From Bifidobacterium aemilianum (lineage in GTDB: Bacteria; Actinomycetota; Actinomycetes; Actinomycetales; Bifidobacteriaceae), in contig NZ_PDCG01000006.1 in the NCBI RefSeq assembly GCF_003315635.1, positions 1 to 64,000 on the forward strand: DNA of 64,000 nucleotides. The letters run 5' to 3'. Made by a program: the position numbers and the translations under genes. The stretch's first letter is position 1, and every line of letters begins with the position of its first letter. The notes below the pieces were generated by a model. It worked only from the letters and a program-made list of their open reading frames with translations, was not told the DNA's origin and searched no databases. Positions 44,489 to 51,495 of this stretch are shown one piece after another.

Positions 44489-44633
44489 GAGTGATCCGAT
44501 GGGTGCCAGGAGGGGGCTGTTGGCGGCCGGTTTTAGTATTGAGACGGCCTGGGGCTGGTGAGATGCTGGCTGGGCTGCTGGTCGGGGTTCCGGCCAGGCT
44601 AATGGATGAAAGCGTGCGATGGAGGCTGCCGAC

Positions 44634-45659
44634 ATGAATGTGAGACTGTGGATCAACGGATTGCGGCCCAAGACCCTGCCGGCGTCGGTGGCACCCGTGT
44701 TGATTGGTGGTGCGGCGGCGTTGCTGCCGATAGGGCAGGCCCTGCAGGACCATGGTCGGGCCGGCGGCTCTGTCGGTGATGCGGAAGGGTCCAGGATGCT
44801 GCTGCAGCGGGCTGTGGGGCCGCGTATGTGGATAATCCTTGCTTGCTGCATTCTGCTTGCCCTCTGCATTCAGATAGCCGCAAACTTCGCCAATGATTAT
44901 TCGGATGGCATCAGGGGCACGGATGACCAGCGGGGCGACCAGGAGCTTGTTTCCGGTAAGCCCCAGCGCTTGGTCGCCTCTGGCGTCGCCCCCCGCAAGG
45001 TACTGATGGCTGCTGCTGTCAGCGCTGTGGCTGCCTGCGTCTTTGGTCTGCTGGCCCTCGCCTTGAGCGGAGCCTGGTGGATGGTGCTCGTCGGGCTTGC
45101 CTGCCTCTTGGCTGGCTGGTTCTATACCGGAGGCAAGCATCCGTACGGCTATATGGGTTTGGGTGAGGTCAGCGTCTTTATTTTCTTTGGCCTGGTTGCG
45201 ACTTTGGGCACCGAGTACCTCATGATTGGCAGCGTGACCATGGCTGGGGTGCTGGGGGCCGTCAGCGCGGGCCTGAACGCCGTCGGTCTGCTCATGCTCA
45301 ACAACTACCGTGACATTGATGCCGACAGGCGTTCCGGTAAGCGCACCTATGCCACCATGGTGGGGCAGCAGGGCGCGCGGATTTCCGTCTATATGGTCTA
45401 TCTGGCGGCCTTTGCCGTGGCTGTCGTTCAGTTCCTTGAAGCGGGTTGGGGGCCAGGGGCCTACAGGTATATGGCGGTGGCGGGCATTGCGCTGCTGGCC
45501 TTCCTGGCTGTACTGTACTGGCTTATCTGCCGCAGGCTCGCACACGGTGACCAGCGAGGAGCCTTTGTCCTGTCTGGTAAGGGGAACCTGCTGTCGGCTG
45601 TGTGCTGGGTCCTTGGTTTCCTCATCGAACTATTCCTGATGGCAGCAGGCACTCGATAG
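44634..45659 (+). CDS. menA: 1,4-dihydroxy-2-naphthoate polyprenyltransferase
   Basis: This UbiA-superfamily membrane enzyme joins a polyprenyl chain to DHNA to give demethylmenaquinone. The first Asp-rich motif is NFANDYSDGIRGTDD, and the second is LLMLNNYRDIDADRRSGKRT, together with the N-terminal NGLRPKTLPASVAPVLIGG. About nine membrane helices are visible. ATG 44634 has GGAGG 8 nt upstream; ATG 44619 is alternative. An extra loop of ~35 residues near GRAGGSVGDAEGS is present. No other men genes are in the window, so the DHNA source is unknown. It supports a menaquinone-type pool for NDH-2 and cytochrome bd. Confidence 0.92.
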   Translation: MNVRLWINGLRPKTLPASVAPVLIGGAAALLPIGQALQDHGRAGGSVGDAEGSRMLLQRAVGPRMWIILACCILLALCIQIAANFANDYSDGIRGTDDQRGDQELVSGKPQRLVASGVAPRKVLMAAAVSAVAACVFGLLALALSGAWWMVLVGLACLLAGWFYTGGKHPYGYMGLGEVSVFIFFGLVATLGTEYLMIGSVTMAGVLGAVSAGLNAVGLLMLNNYRDIDADRRSGKRTYATMVGQQGARISVYMVYLAAFAVAVVQFLEAGWGPGAYRYMAVAGIALLAFLAVLYWLICRRLAHGDQRGAFVLSGKGNLLSAVCWVLGFLIELFLMAAGTR

Positions 45660-45700
45660 TTTTGAGCAGAAGGGTATCAGTGCTAGCCTGATCAAGACGA

Positions 45701-45717
45701 ACATACCAATGGTATGT
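45701..45717. promoter_or_regulatory. Palindromic operator ACATAC-N5-GTATGT, upstream of tetR
   Basis: ACATACCAATGGTATGT is a perfect dyad (ACATAC/GTATGT) 79 bp upstream of the TetR-family start. An identical 6-5-6 dyad is at 46580-46596 ahead of the ABC remnant. The pairing points to binding by the TetR-family protein. Confidence 0.75.
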
Positions 45718-45795
45718 TGTATGAAGGCAAGGGCCCTCCACCTCAAGTGGCAGCCCTTGGGCAATCGTGGCTGCTGCCAGGCATGGAGGTAGTGG

Positions 45796-46464
45796 ATGGG
45801 CACGCAGAAGGACCCTGAGGGTCACCGCAAGAGGATTCTGGATGTGGCTCAACGGCTCTTCCTGGAGAAGGGCTACGACGGCACCAGCATCGGTGACATC
45901 GTCGACGGCCTGGGCGGTATGACCAAGGGTGCCATCTACTATCACTTCCCCTCCAAGTCCTCCATCTTTGAGGCCGTGACCGAGCGGATGGCCGACGATG
46001 ACTTCCTGGGTCAGGATTGGCGGGCCGACTGGCCTGGCAACAGTGGCCTGGAGAAGTTGCGCAACGAACTGGTCATATCCTTACGTTCCTACAGCCGCCA
46101 TGAGGTCGTCTATTCGGCCCAGGCCATGCTCAAAAGCCCGCGTATGGTGGGGGAGATGTACCTCAACAGCATGGACCGGATTGCCAAAGTGATCGGCCCC
46201 TACATTCAGGAGGGTATTGAGGACGGTTCCATCGAGCCTTGTGACCCTGACGATGTGGCCGAGGTGCTCTTCCTGCTCCTGAACATGTGGATCGGCCTTC
46301 GTCTGACGGCCATGGCCAAGGAGGAGGTCGCTCGTAAGTTCCGGCTGCTCAAGACCATCTTCGATGGCATCGGTGTTCCCGTCATTGATGAAGGAGTCAT
46401 CCAGGCTGCGGTCGACCTTTACGGCGGCCTGCAAGGCAGTAACCGCGCGGCTGGCAAGGCGTAG
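45796..46464 (+). CDS. TetR/AcrR family transcriptional regulator
   Basis: The 222-residue regulator has an N-terminal TetR helix-turn-helix (RKRILDVAQRLFLEKGYDGT, then DIVDGLGGMTKGAIYYHFPS, residues ~12-60) and a helical ligand/dimer domain. GGAGG lies just upstream of the ATG. Matching dyads lie before this gene and before the adjacent ABC remnant. It therefore probably represses itself and an ABC exporter operon that is now mostly deleted. The inducer is unknown. Confidence 0.92.
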   Translation: MGTQKDPEGHRKRILDVAQRLFLEKGYDGTSIGDIVDGLGGMTKGAIYYHFPSKSSIFEAVTERMADDDFLGQDWRADWPGNSGLEKLRNELVISLRSYSRHEVVYSAQAMLKSPRMVGEMYLNSMDRIAKVIGPYIQEGIEDGSIEPCDPDDVAEVLFLLLNMWIGLRLTAMAKEEVARKFRLLKTIFDGIGVPVIDEGVIQAAVDLYGGLQGSNRAAGKA

Positions 46465-46579
46465 GGACGAGAGCTGGGAGCCAAGCAAGCCAGGCTGATC
46501 AGCCAGGCAGTCCAGCAAACAACTAACAACCAACCAGCAAACCAACCAAACACCGTAGAGATCATTCAGCATCCCCTAA

Positions 46580-46596
46580 ACATACCGAGAGTATGT
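46580..46596. promoter_or_regulatory. Palindromic operator ACATAC-N5-GTATGT, upstream of the ABC remnant
   Basis: ACATACCGAGAGTATGT lies 14 bp before the start of the broken ABC gene, overlapping where a promoter or leader would be. It has the same arms and spacer length as the tetR operator. Confidence 0.75.
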
Positions 46597-46609
46597 TAGA
46601 AAGGCAGTT

Positions 46610-46828
46610 ATGACAGTCACGCTTAGTGATGGGAATATCGCGCAGACCTTCGATGGCAAGGAGGTCTTGCAAGGCGTCGACATGGACCTGCGACCGGGCG
46701 ATGTCTTAGGGTTCCTCAGCTCCATTGGAGCGGGAGAATCGACCCTCTTTATAATTCTGCTCTCCTGCCCCCTCCTTCTGGCAGTCGTCCTTGCTGTCGC
46801 CTCCATACGCTCCCACCAGAAGGTCTAG
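46610..46828 (+). pseudogene. ABC exporter remnant: ATPase start joined to permease end
   Basis: The short frame begins like an ABC ATPase (QTFDGKEVLQGVDMDLRPGD), with a degenerate Walker A (SIGAGEST, Lys replaced by Glu). It then runs into ILLSCPLLLAVVLAVASIRS and HQKV, which look like the C-terminal helix of an ABC permease. An internal deletion removing most of the ATPase and permease genes explains this. It still carries the TetR-type operator, so transcription may be controlled but no transporter is made. Confidence 0.75.
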
Positions 46829-46924
46829 CTGTTCGTCCTTGGTTTTCGGCGGCTGGCAGCCCGCGGTCTGACATGCGTTCAATAGACGGTAGCTCTGTAC
46901 GGAGTTTTGTCGTACAGGTGGGTC

Positions 46925-47197
46925 ATGGCAACCACGCATCAACAAAACCAGCCAGGCTGGATATACGGCTGAACCGTGAGGAGCGCCAGCTCATTGAGTG
47001 GGCAGCATCCCCCAAGGGGTCCACGCTCACCCAATGGACCGCCAGCCATCTGGCTTGATGCCGCCCGTCAGGATATTGAGGAGGCGGCCACCCTTCGCCT
47101 ATCCAACGCTGCTTTTGATGACTTCCTTGCCGCTCCGGAAGAGCCTCAGCCCCGTGATGGTGTGGAACTCATGGCTAGAGATCAGCAGTGGTCATAG
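46925..47197 (+). pseudogene. DUF1778/TacA-type antitoxin, frameshifted
   Basis: The frames together give MATTHQQNQ (from ATG 46925), then ARLDIRLNREERQLIEWAAS (second frame), then DAARQDIEEAATLRLSNAAF and DDFLAAPEEPQP (third frame). Two single-base changes, near 46953 and near 47055, break it. The ribbon-helix-helix start and FxxxLxxPxxP-like end are typical of TacA antitoxins. The toxin remnant begins inside its last codons. Confidence 0.75.
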
Positions 47198-47827
47198 AGG
47201 ATGTTGCTGCTTCGGGTCAATCGAAACCGGCTGCCAGCGTTGGGAATCAGCAGGCGGCAGGCACGTTCGCACGTCCTCGCCTATTCGTGAAAGCCAACCC
47301 GCTAGAGGGCGGACAGAGAGATGATGTCCAGGAGACGTTGGTGGGCGGCCATCCTAGGGACTTGCATGAATCCGATATAGATTTCACGGACTTTACATGC
47401 GGTCATAAACCCATTGATTCCTGGTTTCATGATAGGGCCATCAACTGTGGGCAACAGGGAACCGCTGTGCCCTATGTGTCCCTCTGGGCCGAGGGGCGGT
47501 GCGCCGGTTTCTATACCCTGAGCGCCTTTGGTCTGGTGTGGGAATCCTTAACCGTTGGTTGGCCGAAAAGGAATGTTGCCGAGCATATTCCTGCGGTGCT
47601 CCTGGGGATGCTGGGGGTCGGCCGAAGCTTCCAGGGTCAGGGGCTGGGCTGACGTCTCCTTCAGGATGCAATACGCAGGTCCTTGTTGGTGAGCCAACCC
47701 TTGGGGCGCGGGCCCTGGTGGTTGAACCATATGACGATACGGCTTGCCGTTTTACGGCCACTATGGCTTTAGGCCCATTCCGGGCAGCAGCATGTACTTG
47801 AAACTGTCAGGGTTGGGTGCAGTTTAG
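47188..47827 (+). pseudogene. GNAT/TacT-type toxin gene, broken
   Basis: The reading begins at GTG 47188 and includes FTCGHKPIDSWFHDRAINC, VSLWAEGRCAGFYTLSAFGL and the acetyl-CoA loop GVGRSFQGQGLG, followed at once by TGA. The remaining RLLQDAIRRSLL, ARALVVEPYDDTACRF and YGHYGFRPIPGSSMYLKL lie in successive other frames, needing two more shifts (near 47700 and 47752). TacT toxins acetylate aminoacyl-tRNA. The end overlaps the trmD stop on the other strand. Confidence 0.75.
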
Positions 47828-49281
47828 TCCTTGGCGGTCAGGGCCCTTGCGCCCGTGTGGGTCAGGTTCACGTTTGCTTGCGGGTGGCTGGCGGGCGTAA
47901 GTTCCTTGACCATCCAACGGTGGGGGCAGTCCTCGTCGTAGTCGCGGGGGCCCTGGGCCAGGTAGCCGAGTTTGTGGTAAAAGCCCATGGCCTGCTCCTG
48001 GGCGTGAAGGCGTATTACCCTTCCGCCCAGGTTGGCGATTGCCTGCTCTGCATGGTTGATGATGCTGGCGCCGATCCCCTGCCCGCGATGGTCTTTGACG
48101 ATTGCGACCCGCCCTATGGTGAAGTCCTTGGCCTGATCATGGCTGGTCGGGTAGAAGCGGCAGGTGCCGACTGCTTGGTTCTTGTCGAAGGCCAGCAGGT
48201 GCCAGCAGCTGTCATCGGTTTGGTCGAATTCGACCCGGAAGCCTTGCTCCTCCATGAAGACCGCTGTGCGGATATCCCGTGCGCCCTGGGGCAGGTGGTC
48301 GTATAGCCGGTATTCCAATGGTCCGGCCTTTGTAGGAATGGGATCGGGAACAGGGTGCTGGCCGTCCACGTTCCAACCCAGGTCGTGGAGCTTTGCCTTG
48401 TCCTTCTTGTCCAGGCGCTTGCAATCCAGGGCCTGGACCAGGTCGGGGCGGATGCTGGCTGTCCGTTCCAAGGCCTCGTCGCGGCGGTAACGGTCGACCT
48501 TGGCGTGGTCGCCCGAGGTGAGGATGGCCGGCACTTCCAAGCCCCGCCAACTGGTCGGGCGGGTGTACTGGCTGTATTCGAGCAGGGGTTCCTCGCCGGT
48601 ATAGGATTCGGTCACGATGGAGTCGGGGTTGCCCACGAAGCCGGGAATCAGGCGGGTGATGGCCTCCAACATGACCGAGACCGCCACCTCGCCGCCGTTG
48701 AGCACGTAGTCGCCTATGGAGTACTCGCGCACCTGCACGCCCTGGGCCCGGTAGTAGTCGGGGATGCGGGCATCGTAACCCTCATAGCGGCCGCAGCCAA
48801 AGAGCAGGTGGCTGCTGTGGGACAGTTCGGTGGCGTCCTTTTGGGTGAAGAGTTGGGCCGAGGGGTTGGGGAAGATGAGGATTGGGCCTTGGTCTGATTG
48901 CGGATCGGGGTTTTCGTGGTCAGCGGCCTCGCTTGGGTCCGCTGAACGTGAGGCTAATCTCGGTGCCGCGTTCGTCAGTCCTTTTGCCTGTCGTGATTCT
49001 CGAGAGCTGTGGATCGCCCCCCCGACTTCTCCCGCTTGGAGGTCGCGTGCCTCCAGTCCCAGCAGCTGGTCCAGGCACTCCGCCCAGACCTCCGGCTTCA
49101 TGACCATGCCAGCCCCGCCGCCCACGGGCGTATCATCCACTGAGTGGTGCACGTCGTGGGTCCAGTCGCGCAGGTTGTGGGCCTTGACCTCCACCAAGCC
49201 CTTCTCCTGAGCCTTGCCCAGCAGCGACAGATTCATCACATCGAAGTACTCGGGGAACACGGACACAATATCAATCTTCAT
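47824..49281 (-). CDS. trmD: tRNA (guanine-N1)-methyltransferase TrmD fused to a GNAT domain
   Basis: TrmD methylates G37 of tRNAs and prevents frameshifting. The N-terminal ~295 residues carry MKIDIVSVFPEYFDVMNLSL, VDDTPVGGGAGMVMKPEVW, LLFGCGRYEGYDARI and the knot region SIGDYVLNGGEVAVSVMLEA. A ~55-residue Ser/Ala/Asp-rich insert lies at ~75-130. The last ~150 residues form a GNAT acetyltransferase domain: AVFMEEQGFRVEFDQTDD, VGTCRFYP, IGRVAIVKDHRGQGIGASII (acetyl-CoA loop) and FYHKLGYLAQG, like YjcF/ElaA-type GNATs. The length is 485 against ~250 for TrmD alone. It is not next to rimM. Confidence 0.92.
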   Translation of the reverse strand: MKIDIVSVFPEYFDVMNLSLLGKAQEKGLVEVKAHNLRDWTHDVHHSVDDTPVGGGAGMVMKPEVWAECLDQLLGLEARDLQAGEVGGAIHSSRESRQAKGLTNAAPRLASRSADPSEAADHENPDPQSDQGPILIFPNPSAQLFTQKDATELSHSSHLLFGCGRYEGYDARIPDYYRAQGVQVREYSIGDYVLNGGEVAVSVMLEAITRLIPGFVGNPDSIVTESYTGEEPLLEYSQYTRPTSWRGLEVPAILTSGDHAKVDRYRRDEALERTASIRPDLVQALDCKRLDKKDKAKLHDLGWNVDGQHPVPDPIPTKAGPLEYRLYDHLPQGARDIRTAVFMEEQGFRVEFDQTDDSCWHLLAFDKNQAVGTCRFYPTSHDQAKDFTIGRVAIVKDHRGQGIGASIINHAEQAIANLGGRVIRLHAQEQAMGFYHKLGYLAQGPRDYDEDCPHRWMVKELTPASHPQANVNLTHTGARALTAKD

Positions 49282-49683
49282 GCTCTCACTCTATCCAAGG
49301 CACTTGTCACGATTGCCGTGGACTGGCTGAGTCGCCGCGCAAAACGCGGGCTTGCGGGGAATTGGTTGGTCGAGCTAGCTGATGGTAATTCCGGTTTTGA
49401 GCATGTTGAGAGAGGTGGCTGGCAAGGTTGGTTGGATCCCTCTGGTCTTCCTGCCGGGTATGCCGACGGCAAGGCCGGGCTTACTCTGTTGCCTCATGTG
49501 GCTTTCGGGGCGAAAGTTCATGCCATGCTGCTGATTCAGGCGATGGTCCTATATCGCGTCCCTCTTTGACTCTACGTCTGGAGGTAAGTGCTGATGCTGC
49601 CGTAAGGGGACCAGTGACTGCCGCTGCCCGCCCGTTTTCGGGTCTTTCGATGTGTTGGTCATCTTGTCGGCTTCTGTATTTAT

Positions 49684-49723
49684 GTAAAGCAAACTTGACG
49701 TAAAACTAACTTTACTTTATGCT
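49684..49723 (+). promoter_or_regulatory. Promoter with overlapping GTAAA(G)/(C)TTTAC dyads
   Basis: TTGACG (49695-49700) and TATGCT (49718-49723) are separated by 17 bp, a good sigma-70-like promoter for the membrane protein/XRE pair. GTAAAG (49684-49689) and CTTTAC (49710-49715) form a dyad, and GTAAA (49700-49704)/TTTAC (49711-49715) a second one, overlapping both promoter boxes. This suggests autorepression by the XRE protein encoded downstream. Confidence 0.55.
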
Positions 49724-49758
49724 GTGATAATCATCGTCGGAGGGAATGGAGAATTGTC

Positions 49759-50286
49759 ATGGCCAAGCTTGAAGACCGAAAGCGGCGACTGGCGACTGCT
49801 GAGTCCAATCAGTCCGAGACCCTGGAGAAAAAGGTTGGCAAGAGTTCCTTTGGCAGAGTCCGCTTAGCTGGCCGCAGTGTTCCTGCGCTGCCAGTTGGAC
49901 TGGCTGCAGGGCTGGTGATTTCCCTGGTGCTGGGCATGATTGCGGCCTCCCTCATGCCGCAGCCAATGGCCTGGGGGCTGAAGGCGTTCCTGGCGGCTGT
50001 CGCGCTGTTCCCGACTGTCAGCGCGCTGGCCTGGGTGCTGTGCGTGGACAGGTCCACCGTGGAGGGCGCGGACCAGTACGCTGAAGAGAATGTGGAGAAC
50101 CGCTGGGTGCGGCAGGCGGCCCAGGTCTCTTACCTGGTCTGCCTCATCTTGGTTTCGCTCGCTGCCTTGGTGAGCGATGTCTTGGGTGAGGGTCAGCTTG
50201 CCCTGGCCCTCTTCCTTGTGGCTGTGGGAATGGTTCTGATCTTCGGACTGGTCTATGTGGTCGTGAGGTTTGGCTCTCGTGGATAA
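49759..50286 (+). CDS. Four-helix membrane protein paired with an XRE regulator
   Basis: The 175-residue protein has a charged N-terminus (~45 residues) and four hydrophobic helices (residues ~47-68, 73-93, 120-140 and 148-170) in two pairs. No catalytic motif is visible. GGAG lies upstream of ATG. The last codons overlap the XRE gene by 8 bp, so they are translated together; such membrane-protein/small-HTH pairs are common in Gram-positives and often sense envelope or signal conditions. The specific function is unknown. Confidence 0.75.
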   Translation: MAKLEDRKRRLATAESNQSETLEKKVGKSSFGRVRLAGRSVPALPVGLAAGLVISLVLGMIAASLMPQPMAWGLKAFLAAVALFPTVSALAWVLCVDRSTVEGADQYAEENVENRWVRQAAQVSYLVCLILVSLAALVSDVLGEGQLALALFLVAVGMVLIFGLVYVVVRFGSRG

Positions 50287-50467
50287 CCGTTTGGCCGAGC
50301 TCCGTAAGTCCCGTGGCTGGTCCCAAGAGCAGCTTGCTGACATGCTCGGTGTCAGTAGGCAGACCGTCATCTCCATTGAGAAAGGCCGCTTCGACCCGTC
50401 CCTGCCCCTGGCTTTCAGGTTGTCCGATGCCTTCGGTCTGACCATTGAGGATATTTTCCGGCCTTAG
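50279..50467 (+). CDS. Small XRE/Cro-type HTH regulator
   Basis: The ~62-residue protein is almost entirely an HTH_3 domain: NRLAELRKSRGWSQEQLADM, SRQTVISIEKGRFDPSLPLA and FRLSDAFGLTIEDIFRP. The start is GTG at 50279, with GAGG 10 nt upstream inside the previous gene. Proteins of this YozG/PlcR-lacking small type usually repress their own operon. The dyads over the promoter at 49684-49723 are its probable target. Confidence 0.88.
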   Translation: MDNRLAELRKSRGWSQEQLADMLGVSRQTVISIEKGRFDPSLPLAFRLSDAFGLTIEDIFRP

Positions 50468-50721
50468 CTCATTCCTGTGTCTGCCTGCCGCGCTGGGCAA
50501 AACTGGAGCCGGCGATAATAATTATGGAGATTTGCTCTTTCTGGGGTGTCAGGGGGAATTTGGTGAGAAGATTTATATAGGAAACTCTTGACGAATGCCG
50601 CTCAGTGCTGTAAGCGGACATGGTCGATTCCGACCGGGCCAAGAACCCACTGTGAGGCTGGCTGGGCATCGGTTTCCCTTGCTCTTGCTGGCCGCCTATT
50701 GCTGAGAAGGAGCGAAAAGAC

Positions 50722-51495
50722 ATGAGAGTGGTCATCTTTTCCACCTGTGTGGTCGACCTGATGTTTCCCAATGTGGGGAAGGCCATGGTCGAGGTGCTGG
50801 AGCGTTTCGGTTGCGAGACCTTCATGCCCCTGCAGCAGATCTGCTGTGGCCAGCCTACCTACAACAGTGGCTATATCAAGGAAACCAAGCATGTCATGCG
50901 TAATGAGGTCGACGCCCTCCTGAGCGTTGACGCCGACTATATCGTCGGTCCCGCCGGTTCCTGCGTGAACATGCTCAAGGAGCTGCCCCACGACCTCAAG
51001 GACGACCCCGAATATGCGGCCAAGGCCCAGCAGGTGGCCGACAAGACCTACGAGTTCTCCCAGTTCATGTACCGGATTCTGGGTGTGCTGGATGCCGGAG
51101 CCGAGCTGGATGCCGTGGCCACCTACCATCGCTCCTGCCATATGACCCGACTCCTGGGCGAGCGCACCAGCCCCTTTGTGCTCCTGGACCACGTCAAGGG
51201 TCTGAAGATGATCCCCCTGCCCCACATCGAGAACTGCTGCGGTTTCGGCGGCATGTTCTCCATGAAGGAGCCGGAGATCTCCAAGCAGATGGTCAACGAG
51301 AAGGTCAACGACATCATCTCCACCGATGCCAGCGTTCTGATCTCCTGCGACCCGGGCTGTCTCATGAACATTGGCGGCCGCTTCAACCGCTTGGGCAAGC
51401 CCATGAAGATCATGCACCTGGCCGAGGTCCTCAATACAAATGTGGACCTGGCCCGGGTCAAGTACGTCGAATCCCAAGAGGAGGTCATGGCATGA
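50722..51495 (+). CDS. lutA: L-lactate utilisation protein LutA
   Basis: This 257-residue Fe-S protein belongs to the LutABC complex that oxidises L-lactate to pyruvate and passes electrons to the respiratory chain. It has two cysteine-rich CCG domains: QICCGQPTYNSGY (~residues 39-51) with GPAGSCVNM, and HIENCCGFGGMFSMK with SCDPGCLMNIGG. AAGGAG lies 9 nt before the ATG. It overlaps lutB by 4 bp (ATGA). In a fermentative lactate producer the system would reclaim lactate when oxygen is available. Confidence 0.95.
   Translation: MRVVIFSTCVVDLMFPNVGKAMVEVLERFGCETFMPLQQICCGQPTYNSGYIKETKHVMRNEVDALLSVDADYIVGPAGSCVNMLKELPHDLKDDPEYAAKAQQVADKTYEFSQFMYRILGVLDAGAELDAVATYHRSCHMTRLLGERTSPFVLLDHVKGLKMIPLPHIENCCGFGGMFSMKEPEISKQMVNEKVNDIISTDASVLISCDPGCLMNIGGRFNRLGKPMKIMHLAEVLNTNVDLARVKYVESQEEVMA

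Noticed and set aside
43586..44869. 427-codon minus-strand frame across the CMD and MerR region
   Set aside because: Its translation has no family features and runs antisense to the MerR and menA starts; the recognisable CMD blocks are in the other frames.
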